This document shows positions 35,004 to 48,167 of a stretch of DNA of 64,000 nucleotides, in pieces. The notes under the pieces were generated by a model. The model was given only the letters and a program-made list of their open reading frames with translations. It ran no database searches and was not told the DNA's origin. The stretch spans positions 65,284,026 to 65,348,025 of the forward strand of contig NC_134096.1 in the NCBI RefSeq assembly GCF_000715075.1, in the 5' to 3' direction. The DNA is from Nicotiana tabacum. Taxonomy: Eukaryota > Streptophyta > Magnoliopsida > Solanales > Solanaceae. The translations under genes and the position numbers were made by a program. Each line of letters begins with the position of its first letter. Position 1 is the first letter of the stretch.

Positions 35004-35692
35004 ATGAGTTTCTTACTATTATTTTTTATATCTATATCCAGATAAATATATGCATCAGTATGAAATGTCACAGGTAGAACGATTACGAGAGCAACACTGG
35101 ATGAAATGCAATATGTGTATCAATACCTAGGGTAGGGTCAAAGGTAGGGTTACAAAATAGTGGTTAAATTTTCGGGGGGGAAATTGGTTGAATGTAAGGG
35201 TTGATGGTAGGGTTTTAAATACCAAGATAGGGGTTGAAGCTAGAGTTTTAAGTTGCAAACTGGAAATTTTTTCATTTTTAGTAATGTCAAGACGTGAGTA
35301 TTTTAGTTCTTAGTTTTGTACTTATTTTAATCTTGTCAAGTCTTTCACTTCTGTACTAGTTCCAACTAGTCACATTTTGTTAGTCTAGTCCTCTAAATTC
35401 AAAGCAAGTAACAATAAAATAAAATATTTAATAATGACAATTATAATACCACACGTTTAAGCTCATTACAAAACAAAGTCAATAAATTCAAAACAAATCT
35501 ATCTCAAATCAAATTAAATAAGTTCCAAACTTAAATCATCTCAAACTAAAAGGTCAAGTCTTCCACTTCCCAGTTTGCTTCATTGTTTAGATCAGGCAAG
35601 CTACTCTGTGGTGGTACTATTGCACCATCTTGCTGTAATTAGAGTAACGAAGACTAATAAGTATAAGCAGTGTATTTACGTAAAAAAAAAAA
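35004..35692. other. Intergenic, no gene seen
   Basis: It contains several GGGTAGGG-like direct motifs at 35130-35230 and AT-rich sequence. No terminal inverted repeats for the flanking Mutator-type gene were recognised. Confidence 0.5.
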
Positions 35693-38044
35693 TTAATCAA
35701 ATTTGTTATAGTTTAACTCAATTCCTTCCGCTAGCCGAGGAGTTCCACCACATCCACCACGACCTCTACCACGACTTCTACCACCACCTCTACCCATCCT
35801 ATTACCTCTAACTTCATTTCCACCACCCATTTATGAACTTCTAAAGTATGAATCAATTCTCCCTCTATATCTATTCAACCTTAGACGTCCACGAGAAGCT
35901 ACGTATCCAGGATCTCTTATATTTCTTCCTTCACCCTCACCCTCACCATCACCATCACCATCACCCTCACCCTCACCATCACCATCACCCACACCATTAT
36001 GTATATCTTCCAATTACCAATTTGGAACTATCATATCATCATCCCAATTCAAAAGGTCATGCTCTAATCTGTTCAAATCATACTTAATATATTGCCTCAT
36101 CACTTTAGTGTCCAATGCAATGTAACAAACCCGTTCAAAATGCTTTAATAGTTCCTTGTACATCATGTATTCAGAAGTCATAAGTGGGTAACCTCCTAGA
36201 AAGAAACGTTTCAAGTGTGAACGAACAACATCTCTTCTCCACCTTTTCAATATATACCTCCCATTAACATTTTCAATCCTCTTATGAGACAACACCTTAA
36301 GTATATGGCAACATAGAATACCTCTTGTTTCAAACCACTTGCAGCTGCAACTTAGATATTCACCAATAGGTGTATATTTAATCGTGAAGACAAATGGTTC
36401 TCTAGTGTTAAAACTCCTTAGCGAATAATCTGTTATAATGTATTTCTCCACTACAAGGTTTGCTTGATGATCTTTAGGGGTATTGGTTTCACAATGGTAT
36501 AGTTTTTTTAACTGTACTTGAAAAAATTCAAATACTTCACGAGTATAACATGCTTGAAGTTTTCCTCCCATGCGAATTCAGACAAACATTTTGGTTCAAA
36601 GTACCTTGACCTATATTCAGCTTCCAATTCTTTCTCGAACTTATCTCTTATGGCTAACTCATATTGCTAAACAAATAGCTTCAAAGTACTTTAGCGGGTG
36701 ATAAATCCGTCAAAGAAAGCATGCATTCCTTCACTTCTTTGTGTGGACAACATCCTAGCCCAAAAGTGGTCATTTAGGTATACATGAACCCCATTTTCCT
36801 TCTCAAAATAAAGCTTATAAAACCAATCCATTCCATATAAGTTATATTTTGCAATATAATCAGTCCATCTTCTCTCAAACTCAGCTAATGTTAATGCTAT
36901 CAAGGACTAAAGCCTTAAATTCTGCCTTTGCAATCTTACCATCAAGAACTCCGCTTAACTTCATAGCCAGCTTTGTGAATATATGCCATATACAATATCT
37001 ATATACCGTATTTGGCATCAATGCATTGATGGCAGTCTTGATACTATCATATTGGTCAATCATAATAGCTAATGGATGAAAATTATTTAGAGTCCCAAAC
37101 CATGTATAGAACACCATTTTGTAACTTATTATATCATCACTAGACATAAGAGCGCATCCCAAAAGTATGGACAACAAATGAAGCAAATGGCATATTGTAT
37201 CGATTCACAAGGTATGTGGTATCAAGGCCTATTACACCATGGAACTCCTCATATGCAATCTAAGAGTGTGAATGAACCCATACGATATTTCAAAGTTGAC
37301 CAAAACTATCCACATCTACGGAGTAGTAAAATTTTCTATCTTTTTGCTGCATGTCACTGAAGAACTTGAGTAATGATTGTGCGTCCCCTTCTTGCAATTG
37401 AAGCATTCTACTTTTCAAAATATAATTTCTACAGTCCTTTGATGTACAACCCAGATTTTCGGGGCCACCAACAAGTACTTCAGCGACTCCTATAATTTTT
37501 TAGGGTCTTAAACTAGCAATATCTTTGGCTATAAGAGCTCTCTTAAGAGACTTACTAAGAGATCTGTGTCCAGCCATCAATCGCGATAGTGTTGGTTCCA
37601 ATTGATGATTATATTTTTTAACCACCTTTGAAACACGCCATAAATCATTCTCCTCCAAAATTTCATTTATTCTAGCCGACAGTTCCTCCTTTCGGTAACA
37701 TGCTTATTCCTTGGTTTCCTAGACTTATCACAACCATGTTGTACATACCTTACAATATTACCACCTTTTTTGTTTGATGTTCTTTTGACAATGCAAAACC
37801 CTGATAATCTTGCATGTTCTTTGTAAAAATCAAACATAACATCCTTATTATTGAACCACATTTCAGTAATTGGACCTATTACTAGATCTTCTTCATTGAA
37901 CTCATTAGACATTTCCTTGTCCTATCCACCTTCTCCCTCTTCCTCTAAATAATAGCCGTCATCATCATCATCATCGCCAACATGATCTTCTCCATCATTA
38001 AAGTTGTCGTCTGAATCAATGTTGCCCCATTCATCTTCATTCAT
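35693..38044 (-). pseudogene. FAR1/FHY3-like Mutator transposase gene, decayed
   Basis: On the minus strand from 38044: an acidic leader (MNEDEWGNIDSDDN, then a run of Asp), a FAR1-type DNA-binding region (MWFNNKDVMFDFYKEHARLSGF, KRTSNKKGG), MULE transposase core pieces (36881-37186, FYTWFGTLNNFHPLAIMIDQ, YRYCIWHIFTKLA; 36691-36903, FWARMLSTQRSEGMHAFFDG) and a SWIM zinc finger (CSCKWFETRGILCCHIL in 36014-36571). Reading continues in frame past two stops (36014, 35831) into a Gly/Glu/Asp tail (35930-36000) and an Arg/Gly-rich tail. Frame breaks at about 36580-36690 and 37190-37660, and a stop near 37920, make it non-functional. It is either a decayed Mutator-like transposon or a decayed domesticated FAR1-related gene; no terminal repeats were found. 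Confidence 0.8.
35935..35998 (-). repeat. Simple repeat coding Gly/Asp/Glu tail
   Basis: The plus strand reads as CACCCTCACCATCACC-type repeats. On the minus strand it extends the pseudogene frame as alternating Gly-Asp and Gly-Glu. The plus-strand His-rich frame is a shadow. Confidence 0.75.
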
Positions 38045-39036
38045 CAACTGTCGTCTAAATTCAATCCTAACGATATGTGTAATGCATTCCTTAGTTGTTC
38101 TGACCTAGTTTCTAGGTTGTTATTCGGGTTTAATAGCTCCAAACTGGTTTCTAGATTAGCATTCATGTTTAGGTTAAGGGAAGGGTGGTGTATTATGTGT
38201 TTAATGAAAGCTCTCTTATCATATGTGTATGGTATAACAAGGTTATTCGAATTTATATACCGTATAAATATTCGAAAAACAATATACGTATACATACAAA
38301 AGCTTTTAATCTTCCCATCCGTATAAATTTTATTTTTAAAAAAAAATACATAAGAGTATACGTATAGATACAAATACTTTTGATCTTCCCATGAGAAAAT
38401 GATGATTTTATGAGATCAATGTTTTGAGTTAATCAATAGTTATTAGCTTGTTTGGGAGGAAAATATTTTGGAGGAAAATATTTTGGAGGGAAATAATGGT
38501 TGTTAAGCCAGATATGAAATTAAGGATTTTAAAGGTATTTCACGGGTGTGGCCTCGTTGGGCCATTATGAATATGGCCAAATAGCATCACTCATTTTATT
38601 TTAGGGTAATTGTTCCTGTCTTTGTGTCCCTTTATATAATCCCTTTGAGTCCCTTTATGGGCACTCTTACTGAAAAAATTTAAGCACGAGGTCTTGTACT
38701 CTTATGGTTGCATCAATGTTTGAATATCAAAATTCAATTATATCTAAAGATGAAAAGGATCTATCACAACTCATTGCCTATATTGTTGTTTTCTTTAATT
38801 AAAATAAAACTAAAATAAGAAGCTTACGATTTGGGTCCTTTTCTACAATTATACGTCATATGGGCCATCCGAATAATCATTAATGAAGATATCGCCGCGT
38901 CCAGCATCTTTGGACGGTTTCGGCCCCGATCTTTCCATTTTGTCATCGACCTCAACTTTCTCTTTTGCAACACGAAATTCGACTATAATTGCTGTCCTCT
39001 GTAGGCACGGAAAATATATCATTAGTCAAATTCATA
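38045..39036. other. Intergenic, no gene seen
   Basis: AT-rich with two tandem copies of GGAGGAAAATATTTT near 38456-38490. No gene is supported; the open frames are short and AT-biased. Confidence 0.5.
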
Positions 39037-39253
39037 CTCTCTCCGTTTCAATTTATGTGAACATATTTACTTTTTAATCCGTATAAAAAAAATGACCTCT
39101 TTCTCTATTTAGAAACAGTTTAGCTTTATGCGATGATTTATAGCCATATAAAATATATGTGACTCATTTTACACCACAAGTTTAAAAATCTTCTCTCTTT
39201 TCTTAAAATCCGTACTCAGTCAAATGGGTTCACATAAATTGAAACGGAGGGAG
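39037..39253. mobile_element. Stowaway-type MITE (217 bp)
   Basis: The 26-bp terminal inverted repeats CTCTCTCCGTTTCAATTTAT... and the mirror ATAAATTGAAACGGAGGGAG are flanked by TA on both sides (39035-39036, 39254-39255). No coding capacity. Confidence 0.92.
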
Positions 39254-39255
39254 TA

Positions 39256-42077
39256 ATAATTTTGATCATTTAAATAAATAAAACAATAATCACAACTGTT
39301 ATTGTATAATTTTTGTACTATAGCTAATTATGGTAGATGAAAATTGTTACTTGTCATATAACTATTAATCTAACTAATTTTAGTGTACGTGATTTGCATG
39401 TGTTTTTTGCGTGTATCAAAAAATGTATGAAATGTAGAATAAAAATAAATTATATGTAATAGCAGTTGATATCGAGATAAATACAACATTTCCTTAAATT
39501 CAAAATAAATATTTTAGTGTATCAATATTTTTACTTAAGCAGACATATTTACCTAATAATATAGATAGATATACATATAAATGTCTTAAAATATTTTTAA
39601 AACTTAAATTTATAACTTTATGCACGTACATTGCATCGTATTTTGTGTTATTACAAGATTCAAAAGTAAAATATTAATTGAAAGATATATATACCACATT
39701 TTAAAAGAGAATTTTTCATATACTTTCTAATAAATAAAATCATCATGTAATCTAAATTTTGATTCAATTTATTATAGTTCTACAATAGATTAAAGTTGCT
39801 AAGAATTTCGAAATATTTTAAAGTTTAAGGAATCTCAATTGAGGTATGTTGGCTAAACTTTTCTTTAAGAATTGGAATTCCCAATATCCTTGTAAGTTCT
39901 GAGATGTTGATTATAAATGGAGTATTCCGATAAGTTTTGTGATGAAGATATATGTTCAATTCGTATTTCAAATGCTTTTATCATATTGCATTATAAATCG
40001 AGAATGTGTCCCAAACTATGGATTATGTATCCACACGTTATAATTTCTAGTCGTGAATTATGTGAAAGTTATTATGCCAAGTGGTGTAGTGATTGTGATT
40101 GTGATACACCTCCACCCACATATATTGGGGTGAGGCGGCATGACCGCTCTGTGTGGAAATTATGGTATAGAGATTGTAATTGTGATTTTAAGCAAGATAG
40201 AAGCATATAAAAGACAATAAATTATATTTGAAAATTTGTTAGGAGCGAACTCACAACAACTTTTACGAAGGAGCAATGGCGGTTCGTTTCTTTGATATAC
40301 TTGGAAGTCTTATACAATATTTTCTTATAAACAGTTCTTAATATGTGTTTTCAAAAATATGCAATTATGTTGTACATAGAAGATAAGTAAGACTGAATTA
40401 TATAAAGAAAGAAAGAATTAATTTAGACATTTAGAGGCAAATTCACGGCATAAAAATCTATAAGGAAATAAAGAAGATATGTTTGGAGGCTAGCACCCTT
40501 GTGTTTATTTTGGATAATTTTGAGAGAGGTGAAAAATATTCAAGAATTTTATTTTTAGTTTTATCTAGAAGTAGACTCCAATTTAGACTATATTTATATT
40601 TGTTACACAGTTAATCGCTTGAAATAACATATAAGTCCAAAAACTCAAGAGAAGAAATTTAGATTGACTTACAAATTTAATAAGTTCTATTATTAGTTGA
40701 CTTAAAATTTCAAAGTATTAGGTAAAGTTCTACAAACTACTACCACTTTATTCAACTTGAATTTTTTTTTAGAAAATTAATTTACTATTTTAACGTAAAG
40801 TATAAACACAATCCCACAAGATATTGTGAAATGAGGTACTTCCCACAAAAGTTTGGCTCTTGTTCTTTCTATCTCGAAGCATTTACAATATTGATAAAGA
40901 ACCGTTAGTCTTATCTTTTTAAACCTTTTTTGTTTTCAAATTGAGAAGTAAAAATAGCACGGCTCTGCCCATTAGAATAAACTTAAAAAATTCAAAATAA
41001 AAAAAGTCATTATGTTAAATATGAAAATAATTTATATAATTTCTTACATAATTCAAATAATAAAATTTGTATACGTAGAATTTTAATTAATTTTAAATTC
41101 TTAAATATTAGAAGTTTTATGTAGTTCAAATAAGAAAATATTTAATAATTAAAAATTTTAGTTAATTTTCAAGTTTTTAATATTATAAAAATAATAATAT
41201 TATGATTGTCCAATTAAAATATGTTTTTAAATGATAATATGTATTATGACAGCATTCAATTACAAAGAAAAATAATCTTTTATTATTTAAAAAATTCAAA
41301 TAGCTATGAAAAATTTGAAAGAAGCAATTTCTCATAAGAAAGGCCATGCACGCATCGTACAATGAAATAATAATTTTATTTATTAATTAAAAAAGGTCAT
41401 AGAATTTAAGAAACCTCATAAAATTTAGGAGAGTAGAAGTGAAACATTCATAGTTGAATTCAAAAATCAACATATTAGCTCATTCTAAACTGAAAAAATC
41501 AATTGTAAGTGATTGATGACAATTATCATTATATCCAACATGGAATGTAACTTTATGCTAATATATTTATTGTTTAAAATCAAATTTAGTCTAAAAATGA
41601 TTAATTAACTCTAGTGGCGAAAAACAAATACTAAAAGTTTGAAGAACCAAATTCTCTCGCTGCATATTCCTATAGTATTTAGTAAAGTAGAGTCCTATTT
41701 TAATTAATCTTAAGGTTAAATATCTATAGAAAATTTTAAAAGAAGCAATATTATCACCACATTCCTAGCGCATACCATAAAGTTTCCATAAATTGATATA
41801 ATAATGGGATTTTCCTTTGTCACAAATTAATGTGATTTTCTTTGTTATTTTTGTTATAAATTTATTATATTACATAGCTAAAATAAGGAAGATTTAATAT
41901 AAAAAAAAATATTTGATTTTGAAATCCTAAATATTAGGGAAATAATAAATATATATTCCTAAATATTAGGAAAATAATTAAAAGACTATTTTGTCTAGCA
42001 TGAAATCAATTTATCAAGAGTAAAAAAGACGAATGACATTTCGCTAAGGGCCTTCGTACTTTAATATAATATAGATA
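39256..42077. other. AT-rich intergenic DNA, no supported gene
   Basis: Nothing convincing on either strand. A 97-codon frame at 39917-40210 contains YIGVRRHDRSVW, which slightly resembles the start of an AP2/ERF domain, but the rest of the domain is absent; treated as chance or a relic. Confidence 0.5.
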
Positions 42078-42835
42078 GCCTGTTTGACCAATTTTTTTTT
42101 ATGGCTAAAAGTATTTTTTTCCTTCAAAATTAAGGTGTTTTGCCAAGCTTTTAGAATGTAAAAAAAATGCTTTTGACTAGAAACATAATCAGTTTTTGAG
42201 AAGCATAATAAAGTAACTTGCGAAAGCACTTTTGAAAAAAATACACTTAGACACACTTTTTAAAAGCTTGGTCAAATACTAAATGCTAATCAAAAGGGCT
42301 TTTAATTTAACTAGTCAAACATAAACTGCTTTCACCAAAAGTCATTTTTTAAAAAGGAAAAAAAAAATCATAAATAGCCTGATTTAGAACTGGCAATTGA
42401 AAAATAACCACAATTTTAAAACTAATCGAAATTTAGCCACTTTTCATGTAAAGATAAAATTTGAACAAAAACACCTTTAAAAATCCGGAAAAAATCCAAC
42501 ATAATATGCTGAAGTTCAAATTTTTTACATATGAGATTCCAACATAATGTGCTAGAATTTCAACATAATATGCTGGACGTTTATATGCATGAGCTCCATA
42601 ATCCAGCAGATTATGCTGAAACTTTTTGTGTTTCAGGTAGGATATTTTTGTCCATATCTTATCTTCGCATAGAGTAGTGGCTAATTTTAATGATTTTACA
42701 AGTAGTGACTATTTTTAATTATCAGTCTGAAAATTAGTTAGCCCATACTATTTTCACTTCTAAAAAAGTACTTTTAAAATAAGTTTATTTTAGAAGTTTC
42801 ACCAAATGAACTATAAACGAGACGTATTAGTGCTT
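42078..42835. mobile_element. MITE with a second MITE inside it (probable)
   Basis: The outer sequence starts near AGCCTGTTTGACCAA and shows the AAGCTTGGTCAAA / TTTTGCCAAGCTTTT inverted pair. A further piece (AAAAAGTACTTTTAAAATAAG, then TTTCACCAAATGA) resumes after 42762. Between them 42361-42762 has its own imperfect terminal repeats (TGGCAATTGAAAAATAACCA versus GTGACTATTTTTAATTATCA reversed) and internal AACATAATATGCTGGA repeats. Families with these ends are common in Solanaceae. The exact boundaries are uncertain. Confidence 0.5.
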
Positions 42836-43109
42836 GGAATAGCCACAAGTCAAACACGTGAGTCGTTTTATCCAATTAGATATCAATTTCATCAAATAAC
42901 AATATACAATAGTGATCTTAATCTCGCCCTCGCAAATCGTTTTGTATTGTTAAGGTATCGTTGGTGATGTGTTTCTCTATTTGAAAAGATCAAAGTAGAT
43001 GTTCATTCTCAGATATTGCCCTCCTACATATACGCGAACATCAAAAACTTTCGATAAGTTTACTAGGATCACATACCAACACAATCAAGCATAATATTAT
43101 ATCCCCTTA

Positions 43110-43743
43110 AGAGGTCGTTTGGTAGAAGACATTTTAATAGTGATGAATAGAGTGTATTAATAATATTGATATTAACAATATTAAAATTATTTATGCTATT
43201 ATTAATTATATTAAAATTATTTCTTATTTACTATTTGTTTTGATATATTAAAATATTATATAATCTATAAAAGCATTAATTGTTTACAAAAATATCTTCG
43301 ACATTCTTTAACTTAATAGGCTATTTTTATTGCAACAATTTTATTACCCTCCACGTTCTCTAAATTTCCGTCAGAAAAGATCTTGTTAATTGGGTACGTA
43401 TAAACTCATTGATACAGATAAGTTAAACAAAGTCCAACCAATTACATAGCATACACAACTAGTATTTTATTAAAAATATCAAGCTAATTGTAACAACGGA
43501 CCCAACAAAATTGAAGTTCAAGAAGAGAACAAAAAGGCAAAACAGCATTTGAGAGGCAATTATATATTTAACCATATTTATGGCAGTATTAAAAATTCTT
43601 GCATTGCTAATATCATCATTTGCTATGTATTAGTTATACATAGGGAAGAAGTATGTATAATTAAGTTAAAAAATATATACCAAATAATGCACAGAGTTAA
43701 TACTTGTATTGTTTTTTCTAATCCATCCTACCAAACAACTCCT
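43110..43743. mobile_element. MITE-like element, hAT type (probable)
   Basis: GAGGTCGTTTGGTAG at 43111 and CTACCAAACAACTCC at 43728-43742 form imperfect 15-bp terminal inverted repeats (12 of 15 match). The interior is AT-rich without coding potential. Target duplications are not clear. Confidence 0.6.
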
Positions 43744-44130
43744 AAATTCATCGCAGTATATTAGACTAAAATAAAAGTATAAAATCATATTCAGCGATCA
43801 TATACATAGTGATTTTATTAGTTTAGATGAAATATTTTTTACCTATATTTTGGTGTATTTTCCTTTTCTTTTCTTTTTTTTTTCTCTGAAAAAGTGATTG
43901 CTTATTAAAAGGAGTTGTTGGCAGAACGTTCTAGAGGAAGACCTTGACTCGAACCGCGGAAAGAAAATTCAATGGGCGTAACGATTGAAAAGAACGCCCT
44001 TTATTAACTCAGACCAGGGACTAACACTACAACTTTAATACCTAAGGAGCTGGCACTCCTTTGCTTTCTTTTTTGGTTCCATTGATCTGAAAAAATATAA
44101 ACAGAGAAGCGAAACTGCCCAGCACGAACA
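43744..44130. other. Upstream region of the prolyl 4-hydroxylase gene
   Basis: No gene seen. Contains pyrimidine-rich and AT-rich sequence and probably promoter elements of the gene that starts at 44183. Confidence 0.4.
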
Positions 44131-44131
44131 A

Positions 44132-44138
44132 ATATAAA
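44132..44138 (+). promoter_or_regulatory. Possible TATA box of the prolyl 4-hydroxylase gene
   Basis: ATATAAA, about 50 bases upstream of the ATG at 44183. Spacing to a start codon is short but possible. Confidence 0.4.
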
Positions 44139-44182
44139 ACCCAAACACAAAAATCATTCATAAATTTTCAATAACGAATACG

Positions 44183-47100
44183 ATGGACCGTCAACTTTTT
44201 CTTCTTCTTTTATTTTCTCTCTGTTTCCTTTCCATTTTTCCTGATCTGTCTCGTTCGACTTCTCTTCGATTCTCCGGTTGGCATAATGATAAAAAAACGT
44301 ACGATTTCTGTCGCTCTTTCTATATTTGTTCATAGATTCTTTTTCCTAATAATGTACGTTATTTTTGTTATGCATTTGCTGCTTTTTTCAGAAAATCGTC
44401 GGTGCTGAAATTGCTGACTGACCGTTCGTCTTCGTCCCCTACAATTGATCCGACCCGGGTTACCCAAATCTCCTGGCGCCCAAGGTTTCTCCCTTTTTCT
44501 TCTCTTTTTGTTTATGTAGATACATTTATTTTATATATTGAATTTATATTCGGGTGACACTGATAGTGATATGAATTATGCAGGGCTTTTGTATATAGGA
44601 ACTTTTTGACAGATGAGGAATGTGATCATTTCATCACCCTGGTTAGCTTTTTTCTCTTCTTTCTTTAGTACAATCAGAATGCATCGTTGTGCTCTTTCTG
44701 TAAAAAAATATGTTAAATGTAACAACTTTACATCTTTACATTTACAAGTGTATCAGTCAATCAGCTACGCCTCAATCCCAGATAAATGGCTGTTGCAATT
44801 TTAAGGCAAATTAGGATTATCTATCTCTCATTTATTAGTTATTGCTTATGGTTGAGTGAGATAAGTTTGAACCTGTTCAAACACATATCATGTATCTATT
44901 GGTTTGGTGTACACACCTAGTGTGGATAAGTTTTTTACCCTTAGTCACGGATAGATGAACAAATCTCTAACCAGAATACAAAGGCTCCTAACGAACATTT
45001 GACACAATGCATGCATAACAATAACAATAAAAGTCATAATCCTTTTTTGAAGTGTAAGTGCAATAACTAATGCGCTGAGCGGTGAATTATTAGTTCTAGC
45101 TAGTTGATATCATCTAATTACTTGGTGCCGATAGATCTCTGTTTTGCTTTGTAGTTAACCCTAAAAACTCAAAGCTAGCCTTTGACTTGACATGGTTTAT
45201 GTTTTTTCGAATGAGTAGGCTAAACATAAGCTGGAGAAATCCATGGTGGCTGACAATGAATCAGGAAAAAGCGTTGAGAGTGAAGTTCGGACAAGCTCTG
45301 GCATGTTTTTTAGAAAGGCCCAGGTTCACAAAAACCTTCATTATCTGTAATTTCAGATGTTAGATGGTTTTCTTCCCTGTTTTGTCAAGCATCTTCATCA
45401 AAAATCAATCTGGATGTGCTCTGTCATCTTCCTTCTGCCAGTTCAATATTATCTTGTGCTGCCTTTTTAGTTACTTGCATGCCTATTTTTACTATCAGAA
45501 TTTGTCATTTTGAAACGGTGGCATCAGATCTTATTTCATATTTATGAAAACATTTGTATGTGACAGAGGTGGATAGAGCACACAAAGAAGTATCTTCAAT
45601 TGGCGGAGGACCTCACTGATTATGCAATAAACTTGATCACTGGATAACAAGATTTAAATTGTCTGGATCTTTAACGTTGGACCCTTTTATAATGTTCTTT
45701 TAATGAGGAATTAATGTTTGAGCTTCTCTTTTAACCTTAGGGTACCATTTCTTTCTAATATTACCCTTGAAGGAACTAAACTTGTGGTAGTTTGAACTTC
45801 GACCATTTGACCCAATAAATATTTTAATTATGGTAGGGTATGATCAACTTTCTCTCAGCAAAATCATGTTTTGGATTTTGCTTTTGTCGGACAGGAAGAT
45901 ACTATAAAATGGTAGTTCAATGTTTGTTATTGAATGATACTGGGATAATTTTACCAATACATGATTGATTGCCATATTCTAAGGAATACATGTGGTAACA
46001 TGATTAGAACTTAGTATACATTTTGGTATGTAATTTCAAAGTTTCTATTTAGCTCATATGCGTTCTATCTGAAAATGGGTAGAATTGTTAATCATGTACC
46101 ATATTGGGTGAACCAAGCATATTGTGAAATGATCTGTAGTTGAGTATGGAAAAACCTCTCTTGAGCATTACGCTTGTAGCATTCAATGCTTCTAGAAACC
46201 TTTTTAGAGATGGCCTGTCATTTTACATTCCCCTCAGGTTGAGTCGATGACTTCCTTCTGAATGTATTTTCTTGCTGATGATATCCTGCTAATTTCCTCA
46301 GCCTTGCTTCTCATTTGGAAACTGAATTCCTGAACTATACAATGTTGCATCCTCCATTTTAAAAAATTTACCTTGGTGGACTTATATTAGTCTAGGTTAA
46401 TGACTGAAGAAGACCACTGACATTTGTTTTTCTTCTTTATAAGGATCAAGTAGTTGCTAATGTGGAGGCTAGGATAGCTGCCTGGACGTTTCTTCCTGAA
46501 GGTACTGTAGTTCTATGATGTTGAGTGGCTTCATCTACATGTATTATGTGTATATGTGTATAATGCGTATGTGAAATTCTTACTTTATTAAGTTGGAATA
46601 CAGAGAATGGGGAATCTATTCAGATATTGCATTACGAACATGGCCAAAAATACGAGCCACATTTTGATTATTTTCATGACAAAGTCAATCAAGAGCTAGG
46701 CGGTCATCGGGTGGCTACTGTTCTTATGTATTTATCTGATGTTGAGAAGGGTGGGGAAACAGTTTTTCCTAATTCAGAGGTAATCATTAATTGCATGATT
46801 CATCTTTTTCTGTTCTGCTGGCGATTATGATGCAATATTTCCTCTTTGTTTATTTTTTCCTCTTGTTAATGGGAAACTCTACAGGCAAAAAAAACTCAGG
46901 CAAAGGGTGATGACTGGTCTGATTGTGCTAAAAAAGGATATGCAGGTATGTTTAGCACCATGAATAGGTTGAGTGTGCTATCTATAGATTTATGAGTCAA
47001 CCATTGATGCTTGCATTGGGTAAACGGCCTACATCACACCCCTTTGGGGTGCGGCCCTTCCCGGACCCTGTGTGAACACGGGGTGCTTCGTGCACCGGGC

Positions 47101-48167
47101 TGCTCTTTTTTTCAGCATATTCATGTACTCCCTCCGGTCCATTTTAATTGATTTATTTGCCTTTTTTTGTGGTCCATAATATTTGATTTTTTCAAATATC
47201 AAAAAGGAATTAACTTCTTTTTTCCAAAGCTGCCCTTGAAGTAAAGAGTCTAGGAGTGTTTGTTATATTTCCATGAACAAATTAAAGTTAATATGGTCAA
47301 TTTCATTGTTAATTAATGCTAAAAGATGGATTCCTTAATATGTGTGAAAACAGCAAAAAAATCAAATAAAGTGGACCGGAGGGAGTATTATTGTTGTTTC
47401 CAGAGTACATTTATTTGGATTAATGATAAAAAGATAATAGGGAAGAAAACAATGTCCTCTTGCAAATTCCTTGTAATGGAGCATTTGCTTGTCCTATTGA
47501 TGCAAATAGGACAAGCATTCAGCATTTGTCATCTTGGTTCAGCATTCAGCATCTTTTTTCTTATTCTCTTGATTTTCGTTGTTACATTGAAAAGCAATGT
47601 AATTAGCTGTGGATTGCCATCTTGGATGTGCTTCCTCATTGGCTAGAGGGAGAGAGCAATCTCAGAAGTAGTTATGCATTTCACCTTTGCTTTCTATAAC
47701 CTCCTGTCATCCCCCGCGAATAGAACAAATGGTCTCATGGGCTTCTGTAGAAGATGAAAGCATCAGCTTCGTAGACCATCATAAGATGCGTAATGGAAAA
47801 ATAATTGTACTAAAACCAACAGAATAAAATGTGTAATAAAGTTTTCATATTCTGATATGTTCATGTCTCATTTGCAGTAAAACCTAGGAAGGGTGATGCA
47901 TTGTTGTTTTTCAGCCTACATCCCGATGCAACAACTGATCCTCTAAGCTTGCATGGAAGCTGCCCTGTTATTGAAGGTGAGAAGTGGTCTGCTACAAAGT
48001 GGATTCATGTGAGATCCTTTGAGACAACATCAAGTGTTTGTAAGGATCAGAATCCGAACTGCCCCCAGTGGGCTACTGCTGGTGAATGTGAAAAGAATCC
48101 TCTATACATGATGGGTTCTGAAGATTCTGTAGGTCATTGTAGGAAGAGCTGCAAGGTTTGCTCCTGA
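44183..48167 (+). CDS. Prolyl 4-hydroxylase with C-terminal ShKT domain
   Basis: A 2-oxoglutarate/Fe(II) dioxygenase that hydroxylates peptidyl proline in the ER/Golgi, where its substrates include extensins, arabinogalactan proteins and secreted peptides. Eight exons: 44183-44298, 44392-44484, 44584-44641, 45219-45323, 46444-46501, 46604-46779, 46885-46945 and 47878-48167. All introns are GT-AG; the total of 957 bases gives 318 residues. The N terminus is a hydrophobic signal/anchor (LFLLLLFSLCFLSIF). DPTRVTQISWRPRAFVY opens the catalytic domain. The iron ligands are His163 and Asp165 (HFDYFHD) and His248 (LHGSCPV); Lys258 probably binds 2-oxoglutarate. Six cysteines (277, 284, 293, 310, 314, 317) form a ShKT module, common in plant P4Hs and not a toxin here. 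Intron 7 holds a SINE fragment and a MITE. Intact; similar to Arabidopsis At3g28480/At3g28490. Confidence 0.95.
47019..47113 (+). mobile_element. Au-like SINE fragment (3' part)
   Basis: GGCCCTTCCCGGACCCTGTG, then GTGCTTCGTGCACCGGGCTG followed by a T run resembles the 3' half of the Au SINE family found in Solanaceae. The tRNA-derived 5' head is missing. Sits in intron 7 of the prolyl 4-hydroxylase gene, same strand. Confidence 0.7.
47128..47385. mobile_element. Stowaway-type MITE (258 bp)
   Basis: CTCCCTCCGGTCCATTTTAA at the left and the mirror GGACCGGAGGGAG at the right, flanked by TA (47126-47127, 47386-47387). Inserted in intron 7 of the prolyl 4-hydroxylase gene, 15 bp after the SINE fragment. 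Confidence 0.92.

Noticed and set aside
35848..36087. His-rich plus-strand frame
   Set aside because: Antisense shadow of the Gly/Asp/Glu tail of the FAR1-like pseudogene.
34950..38640. Search for terminal inverted repeats of a Mutator element around the FAR1-like pseudogene
   Set aside because: No matching pair was found by eye on either side, so element borders are not claimed.
39917..40210. 97-codon frame with YIGVRRHDRSVW resembling an AP2/ERF start
   Set aside because: Only about a dozen residues fit, the rest of the domain is absent, and there is no promoter or splice support.
47920..48167. ShK-type cysteine module as a possible toxin
   Set aside because: It is the ordinary C-terminal ShKT domain of plant prolyl 4-hydroxylases.
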